Below are positions 58,623-64,000 of a stretch of 64,000 nt of DNA, piece after piece (the first letter of the stretch is position 1; each line of letters starts with the position of its first letter). The notes under the pieces are model-generated. The model worked only from the letters and a program-made list of their open reading frames with translations. It searched no databases and had not been told where the DNA came from. The DNA lies in NCBI RefSeq assembly GCF_007829885.1, contig NZ_VIWW01000001.1, positions 1,240,001 to 1,304,000 of the forward strand, given 5' to 3'. The position numbers and the translations under genes were made by a program. The DNA is from Streptomyces brevispora (lineage in GTDB: Bacteria; Actinomycetota; Actinomycetes; Streptomycetales; Streptomycetaceae).

Positions 58623-59446
58623 GCGGCACGACGGGGCGCGGGGCGCGCCCGGTGCGGCTCGGGCCGCGTGCGGTCGCCGCGCTGGTGCTGATCAGCGCGA
58701 TCGGCGTGGTCGCCTTCGGCTGGCCGCTGCTGGCGGGGGCCGACTCCGGTCTCGCGCATTCACAGGACGCCCCCTGGCTGTTCGCCGCGCTGCTGCCGCT
58801 GCTGGTCGGGGTGGTGGTCGCGATGATCGCGGACGCCGGGCTCGACGCGAAGGCGGTGGCGATGCTGGGGGTGCTGGCCGCGGTCGGCGCGGCGCTGCGG
58901 CCGTTGGGGGCGGGCACGGCGGGGCTTGAGCCGATGTTCTTCCTGATGGTGCTGAGCGGGAGGGTGCTGGGACCCGGCTTCGGCTTCGTGCTCGGTTCGG
59001 TGACGATGTTCGCGTCCGCGCTGCTGACCGGCGGGGTGGGCCCGTGGATGCCGTTCCAGATGCTGTCGATGGGCTGGTTCACGATGGGTGCGGGCCTGCT
59101 GCCGGGACCGGATCGGCTGCGCGGGCGGGCCGAGCTGCTGATGCTGGCGGCGTACGGGGCGGTGGCCTCGTTCGCGTACGGGACGGTCATGAATCTGTAC
59201 GGGTGGCCCATCGTGCCGGGCCTCGGTTCGGGTATCTCCTTCCATCCCGGTGACCCGCTGTCCGAGAACCTGGTGCGCTTCGTCGCGTACTGCACGGCCA
59301 CCTCGGTCGGCTGGGACCTGGGCCGGGCGGTGCTCACCGTCGTACTCACGCTGACCGTCGGGGCGGCTCTGCTGAAGGCGCTGCGCCGGGCCACCCGCCG
59401 CGCCGCCTTCGAGGCCCCGGTCGCGTTCGGGGCCCCTGAGGAGTAG
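58619..59446 (+). CDS. ECF transporter substrate-binding (S) component
   Basis: A 275-residue membrane protein with about six to seven helices. AALVLISAIGVVAFGWPLLAG begins the first helix, MFFLMVLSGRVLGPGFGFVLGS and FASALLTGGVGPWMPFQMLSMGW form the substrate-facing core, and NLYGWPIVPG follows. The last gene of the operon overlaps the ATPase stop by four bases. The cobalamin riboswitch makes cobalamin or a precursor the most likely ligand, as for CbrT-type S components in other bacteria. Cobalt is less likely because no CbiN/CbiM features are seen. Confidence 0.85.
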   Translation: MSGTTGRGARPVRLGPRAVAALVLISAIGVVAFGWPLLAGADSGLAHSQDAPWLFAALLPLLVGVVVAMIADAGLDAKAVAMLGVLAAVGAALRPLGAGTAGLEPMFFLMVLSGRVLGPGFGFVLGSVTMFASALLTGGVGPWMPFQMLSMGWFTMGAGLLPGPDRLRGRAELLMLAAYGAVASFAYGTVMNLYGWPIVPGLGSGISFHPGDPLSENLVRFVAYCTATSVGWDLGRAVLTVVLTLTVGAALLKALRRATRRAAFEAPVAFGAPEE

Positions 59447-59461
59447 CGGCCCGACCCGGGG

Positions 59462-59725
59462 TCAGCGCCGCGCCGCCGCGTCGAACCAGCGCACGATCTG
59501 CGGGCCCGACCTCAGATACGCCTCGTTGTGGCTGGTCGCCCCCTGGTCGATCACCGGCGCCTCGACCCCGTGCTTCGTGTGCCGCGCGGATGCCTGGCGG
59601 CCGGGCGCCGACTGCCCGGCCGCCGCGGCGGGAACCGTACTCGGTGCGGCGAGGACCACCACGGTGGCGGCCAGAAGTCGTCGTGCGCCGTTCGTCCGGA
59701 CGGAGTTGTTCACGTTGTCCTCCAT
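59462..59725 (-). CDS. small exported protein, possible internally deleted lipase
   Basis: An 87-residue protein from ATG 59725. The signal-like start (RRLLAATVVVLAAPSTVPAAAA) is followed by a Gln/Ala/Arg-rich stretch. The tail APVIDQGATSHNEAYLRSGP and QIVRWFDAAARR resembles the end of secreted alpha/beta-hydrolases, where the His of SHN would complete a triad. The hydrolase core is absent, so the gene may be an internal deletion product. It lies convergent with the S component gene (15 bases) and 108 bases downstream of fadA5. Confidence 0.45.
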   Translation of the reverse strand: MEDNVNNSVRTNGARRLLAATVVVLAAPSTVPAAAAGQSAPGRQASARHTKHGVEAPVIDQGATSHNEAYLRSGPQIVRWFDAAARR

Positions 59726-59833
59726 GGCCCCGACGCTGGGCAACCGCGTCCGGCGCCGGCATCCGCGTAGGCCCCCGCCCACTGGTGTACCTGACAGCAC
59801 CGTCGCACTGGGGCGTTCCCCCGCCCGGTGCCG

Positions 59834-61078
<1,245 letters not shown>

Positions 61079-61221
61079 TCATGCAGTCTTATGAGCATTA
61101 CCCCCGGTACGCAAGGGGCTTGCACGGACCTTGCCCATGCTTCGCCGCCAACACCCGCCGCAAATCAGCCCGGTTCGCCGATGCCTCACGCAACGGATCC
61201 GGCCACGCCTCTTGTCAGTTG

Positions 61222-61235
61222 TAGAACTCGTTACT
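61222..61235 (+). promoter_or_regulatory. KstR-like operator before the P450
   Basis: TAGAACTCGTTACT keeps AACnnGTT and the first T; the last base is T instead of A. It lies 71 bases upstream of the P450 start and 16 bases before the 17-bp palindrome. Confidence 0.6.
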
Positions 61236-61250
61236 ACCTTTCGGACAACT

Positions 61251-61267
61251 TCTGATGGGTCGTCAGA
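61251..61267. promoter_or_regulatory. 17-bp palindrome TCTGA-N7-TCAGA, copy 4
   Basis: TCTGATGGGTCGTCAGA lies 39 bases before the P450 start. As at 18171, it is paired with a nearby KstR-type site, so the two signals probably act together on the same promoter. Confidence 0.65.
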
Positions 61268-61305
61268 CATGCTCGGGCGACTCTCGGACCGACCTGGAGT
61301 TGCCG

Positions 61306-62559
61306 ATGCCCTGCCCTCATCTGCTGCCCGAAGGGTTCGACTTCACCGATCCCGATCTGCTCCAATCCCGCATACCGCACCCGGAGTTCGCCCGGATGCG
61401 CGAGACCGCACCGGTCTGGTGGTGCACCCAGCCCGCCGGTATCTCCGGCTTCGACGACGAGGGTTACTGGGTCGTCACCCGGCATGCGGACGTCAAGTAC
61501 GTCTCGACCCGTCCCGAGCTGTTCTCGTCCAACACCAACACCGCGGTGATCCGCTTCAACGAGACGATCAGCCGCGACCAGATCGACGTCCAGAAGCTGA
61601 TCATGCTGAACATGGACCCGCCCGAGCACACCCGGGTCCGCCAGATCGTCCAGCGCGGCTTCACACCCCGCGCCGTGCGCTCACTGGAACAGGCGCTGCG
61701 CGACCGGGCGCGCTCGATCGTCGAGACGGCGCTCGCCGCCGCGGACGACGACGGCTCGTTCGACTTCGTCAACAACATCGCCGTCGAACTGCCGCTCCAG
61801 GCCATCGCCGAGCTCATCGGCGTACCGCAGGAGGACCGGACCCGGATCTTCGACTGGTCCAACAAGATGGCCTCGTACGACGATCCGGAGTACGCGATCA
61901 CCGAGGAGATCGGCGCCGAGGCGGCCATGGAGCTGGTCTCGTACGCGATGAACCTGGCGGCGGCGCGCAAGGAGTGCCCGGCCAAGGACATCGTCTCCCA
62001 ACTGGTCGCCGCCGAGGGCGAGGGCAACCTGCTGTCCGACGAGTTCGGCTTCTTCGTCATCCTGCTCGCCGTGGCCGGAAACGAGACCACCCGCAACGCC
62101 ATCAGCCACGGCATGCACGCCTTCCTCACCCACCCCGAGCAGTGGGAGCTCTACAAGCGCGAGCGGCCGGAGACGACCGCCGAGGAGATCGTCCGCTGGG
62201 CCACGCCCGTGGTCTCCTTCCAGCGGACCGCCACCCAGGACCTCGAACTGGGCGGTCAGCAGATCAAGAAGGGCGACCGGGTCGGGATGTTCTACTCCTC
62301 GGCCAACAACGACCCCGAGGTCTTCGAGAACCCGGAGAAGTTCGACATCACCCGCGATCCCAATCCGCACCTCGGCTTCGGCGGCGGCGGACCGCACTTC
62401 TGCCTGGGCAAGTCCCTTGCCGTGATGGAGATCGACCTGATCTTCAACGCCATCGCGGACGTGCTGCCGGACCTGCGGCTGGTGGGCGATCCGCGGCGGC
62501 TGCGGTCGGCCTGGCTCAACGGCATCAAGCAGCTCCAGGTGAGCACCACCAGCGGCTGA
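61306..62559 (+). CDS. cytochrome P450, CYP125-like (sterol 26/27-hydroxylase type)
   Basis: A 417-residue soluble P450. It tracks CYP125A1 through its length as I recall it: LPEGFDFTDPDLLQSRIPH, LIMLNMDPPEHTRVRQIV, RGFTPRAVRSLEQAL and VELPLQAIAELIGVPQEDR. The I-helix reads FFVILLAVAGNETTRN, the K-helix AEEIVRWATPVVSFQR, and the heme loop FGGGGPHFCLG with Cys366. CYP125 oxidises the sterol side-chain terminus to alcohol, aldehyde and acid. ATG 61306 follows GGAG; an earlier ATG at 61255 lies inside the operator. No ferredoxin is adjacent; the one at 47739 is a candidate partner. Confidence 0.88.
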   Translation: MPCPHLLPEGFDFTDPDLLQSRIPHPEFARMRETAPVWWCTQPAGISGFDDEGYWVVTRHADVKYVSTRPELFSSNTNTAVIRFNETISRDQIDVQKLIMLNMDPPEHTRVRQIVQRGFTPRAVRSLEQALRDRARSIVETALAAADDDGSFDFVNNIAVELPLQAIAELIGVPQEDRTRIFDWSNKMASYDDPEYAITEEIGAEAAMELVSYAMNLAAARKECPAKDIVSQLVAAEGEGNLLSDEFGFFVILLAVAGNETTRNAISHGMHAFLTHPEQWELYKRERPETTAEEIVRWATPVVSFQRTATQDLELGGQQIKKGDRVGMFYSSANNDPEVFENPEKFDITRDPNPHLGFGGGGPHFCLGKSLAVMEIDLIFNAIADVLPDLRLVGDPRRLRSAWLNGIKQLQVSTTSG

Positions 62560-62681
62560 GCACCACCGGCGGCTGATGTCGGCCCGGAACACCTCGGCGG
62601 GCCGGGCCTGTTCGCCGTACCGCGAACGCGCCTCACGCCCGTCCGCACCCCGCACGGGTGGCGGACGGGCGTAGCGGGATC

Positions 62682-63653
62682 ATGGCGGGTATGCACTCCC
62701 TGCTCTCCGCTTTCGCGCCGATCTGGATGCTGACCGCCGCCGGTTACGCGGTCGGCCGCAGCGGCCTCCTCGGGGCGCAGGCCGAAGCGGTGCTCGGCCG
62801 GTTCGTCTTCCATGTCGCCATGCCCGCCGCCCTGTTCACCATGGTGTCGGGGGCGCGGCCGGCCGGCTTCGCCCATCTGCCGATGGTGGCGTTCGCGGCG
62901 GCCACGGCGCTGGTTTCCGGTCTGGGCTACGTGGTGGCCCAACGGTTCTTCGGCCGCGGGAGGGCCGACGGGGCGATCAGCAGCATGGCGTCCGGCTACG
63001 TCAACTCCGCCAACCTGGGTATCCCGGTGGCGGTGCAGGTGCTCGGCGACGCCTCGTTCGTCGCGCAGGTCATCCTGTTCCAGGTGCTGGTGGTCTCGCC
63101 GGTGATCCTGACCCTGCTGGACTCGGGTACGCGGGCGGGCGGCGGACCGGGAGGCGGGCGCCCCGGCGGCGGGCTTCGGCGGATGCTCACCATGCCGGTC
63201 CGCAATCCGGTCATCATGGCCTCGCTGCTCGGAGCCGCCGTCTCCGCCGCCGGGCTGCGGCTGCCGGCCGCCCTCACCCACTCCTGCGACCTGCTGGGCG
63301 CCGCGGCCGTACCGACGGCCCTGGTCACGCTGGGCCTGTCCCTGCACGGCGGCCCGGCCAACCGGACCCAACGCGTCGCAGGCCGCACGGAGGTCGGGGC
63401 CACGGTCGCACTCAAGACGCTTGTGCAGCCCCTGATCGCCTTCCTGGTAGCCGGTCCGCTGTTGGGCCTGCCGGACCAACAGGTGCTGTCCGTGGTGCTC
63501 TGCTCGGCGCTGCCGACGGCGCAGAACGCCTTCATCTACGCCCGCGAGTACGGCCTCGACACCGGGCTCGCCCGCAATTCCGTGGTGGCCTCCACAGTGG
63601 TGTCGATGCTCACGCTGTCCTTCGCCACCTGGGCCCTGGGGCCGAACCACTGA
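62682..63653 (+). CDS. AEC-family (auxin efflux carrier-like) transporter
   Basis: A 323-residue membrane carrier with about ten hydrophobic segments in two inverted halves. Typical pieces are FAPIWMLTAAGYAVGRSGLL, GRFVFHVAMPAALFTMVSGA, SGYVNSANLGIPVAVQVLGD and LPTAQNAFIYAREYGLD. Relatives export or import organic acids such as malate or malonate. ATG 62682 is used; GTG 62658 and ATG 62691 are alternatives. It starts 122 bases after the P450 and could be transcribed with it, although no overlap forces this. Confidence 0.88.
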   Translation: MAGMHSLLSAFAPIWMLTAAGYAVGRSGLLGAQAEAVLGRFVFHVAMPAALFTMVSGARPAGFAHLPMVAFAAATALVSGLGYVVAQRFFGRGRADGAISSMASGYVNSANLGIPVAVQVLGDASFVAQVILFQVLVVSPVILTLLDSGTRAGGGPGGGRPGGGLRRMLTMPVRNPVIMASLLGAAVSAAGLRLPAALTHSCDLLGAAAVPTALVTLGLSLHGGPANRTQRVAGRTEVGATVALKTLVQPLIAFLVAGPLLGLPDQQVLSVVLCSALPTAQNAFIYAREYGLDTGLARNSVVASTVVSMLTLSFATWALGPNH

Positions 63654-63712
63654 ACCGTTCAAGTGGCGGCGGTGCCCGGTGGATGGATGCTGGGAACGCG
63701 ACGATCCACCTG

Positions 63713-63758
63713 CCGAAGGGGTGGCGGGGACGTTTTTCTGTCCCCGCCACCCCTTCGG
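63713..63758. terminator. bidirectional terminator
   Basis: Perfect 19-base arms (63713-63731 and 63740-63758) with a T-rich eight-base loop. It lies 60 bases after the AEC gene and 28 bases after the end of the convergent PAP2 gene. Confidence 0.88.
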
Positions 63759-63785
63759 CCCAGGTACGCGGGCGGGCGCCGGTCG

Positions 63786-64000
63786 CTACGATTTGCCGGC
63801 CACCGCTTCACCGTCCGCCTTCGCCACGGGTACCGGCACCGGCTCCGCCGCCCCGTCCGGCACCTTCGCCGCACTCGCCGCACCCACCGCGGGCTCCTGG
63901 AGCGCGCGCGGTCCGCACAGCAGGTAGGTCAGCGCGAAGCCGAGCGCGACGACCGCCGCCCCGCCCACCGCGTCGAGCACCCAGTGGTTGCCCGTCGCGA
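63786..64000 (-). CDS. PAP2-family phosphatase, C-terminal end (5' part outside window)
   Basis: The frame enters from the window edge with ATGNHWVLDAVGGAAVVALG, which is the last conserved motif of PAP2 phosphatases and inositol phosphotransferase relatives (catalytic His and Asp). A final membrane helix follows, then a cytoplasmic tail rich in Ala, Pro and Val. Most of the protein, including earlier motifs, lies beyond base 64000. It would dephosphorylate or transfer a lipid or inositol phosphate at the membrane. Confidence 0.75.
   Translation of the reverse strand, partial: ATGNHWVLDAVGGAAVVALGFALTYLLCGPRALQEPAVGAASAAKVPDGAAEPVPVPVAKADGEAVAGKS

Overview
The window is actinobacterial chromosome, almost certainly Streptomyces. 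Support comes from very high G+C with G/C-biased third positions, frequent GTG starts, dense GTGA/ATGA stop-start overlaps, an XRE-DUF397 pair, a mycothiol-dependent maleylpyruvate isomerase-type protein, an F420-type LLM oxidoreductase, and Streptomyces-type IS remnants. No rRNA, tRNA or CRISPR array was seen.

Layout. 1-2526: ABC-2 exporter (ATPase cut by the window edge, permease) followed by a sensor kinase. 2523-10700: an accessory insertion holding a truncated GT-C gene, an ISAzo13-family element, a possible toxin tail with an immunity-like gene, an ISAs1-family element, a membrane-protein remnant, an IS481 scrap, an XRE/DUF397 module and several small genes. 10842-11483: a NarL/LuxR response regulator, probably the partner of the kinase 8 kb away. 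11601-20880: a GT-C glycosyltransferase, two DHA2 MFS exporters, an SCP-x thiolase plus fused acyl-CoA dehydrogenase operon, and peptidase E. 20931-25572: IclR regulator, DUF1177, NCS1 permease and M20 hydrolase. 25768-32842: methyltransferase, secreted amidase, DUF5336 protein, LLM oxidoreductase, PHP protein and small cell-envelope genes. 32946-36210: an operon of GT4, methyltransferase and alpha/alpha-toroid protein. 36443-42953: a KstR-type regulator next to a five-gene branched-chain-type ABC importer and an alpha/beta hydrolase. 43049-47663: secreted PHB depolymerase, 3-hydroxybutyrate dehydrogenase and PucR regulator. 47739-51160: ferredoxin, aldehyde dehydrogenase, VOC protein and MBL hydrolase. 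51154-53337: a scar of broken genes plus a DUF4097 lipoprotein. 53540-59446: a cobalamin riboswitch and a five-gene ECF uptake operon. 59462-64000: FadA5-like thiolase, CYP125-like P450, AEC carrier and a partial PAP2 protein.

The main unifying signal is a dispersed sterol-catabolism-like regulon. KstR-type 14-bp sites (TnnAACnnGTTnnA) lie before the fused acyl-CoA dehydrogenase, before kstR, before the MBL hydrolase, and twice between fadA5 and the CYP125 gene. A second, different 17-bp palindrome (TCTGA-N7-TCAGA) lies before the acyl-CoA dehydrogenase, the LLM oxidoreductase, the ALDH-ferredoxin pair and the P450. I cannot name the regulator of the second motif. A second notable system is the riboswitch-controlled cobalamin-type ECF importer, which carries a surface-anchored toroid protein resembling the fold of animal cobalamin carriers.
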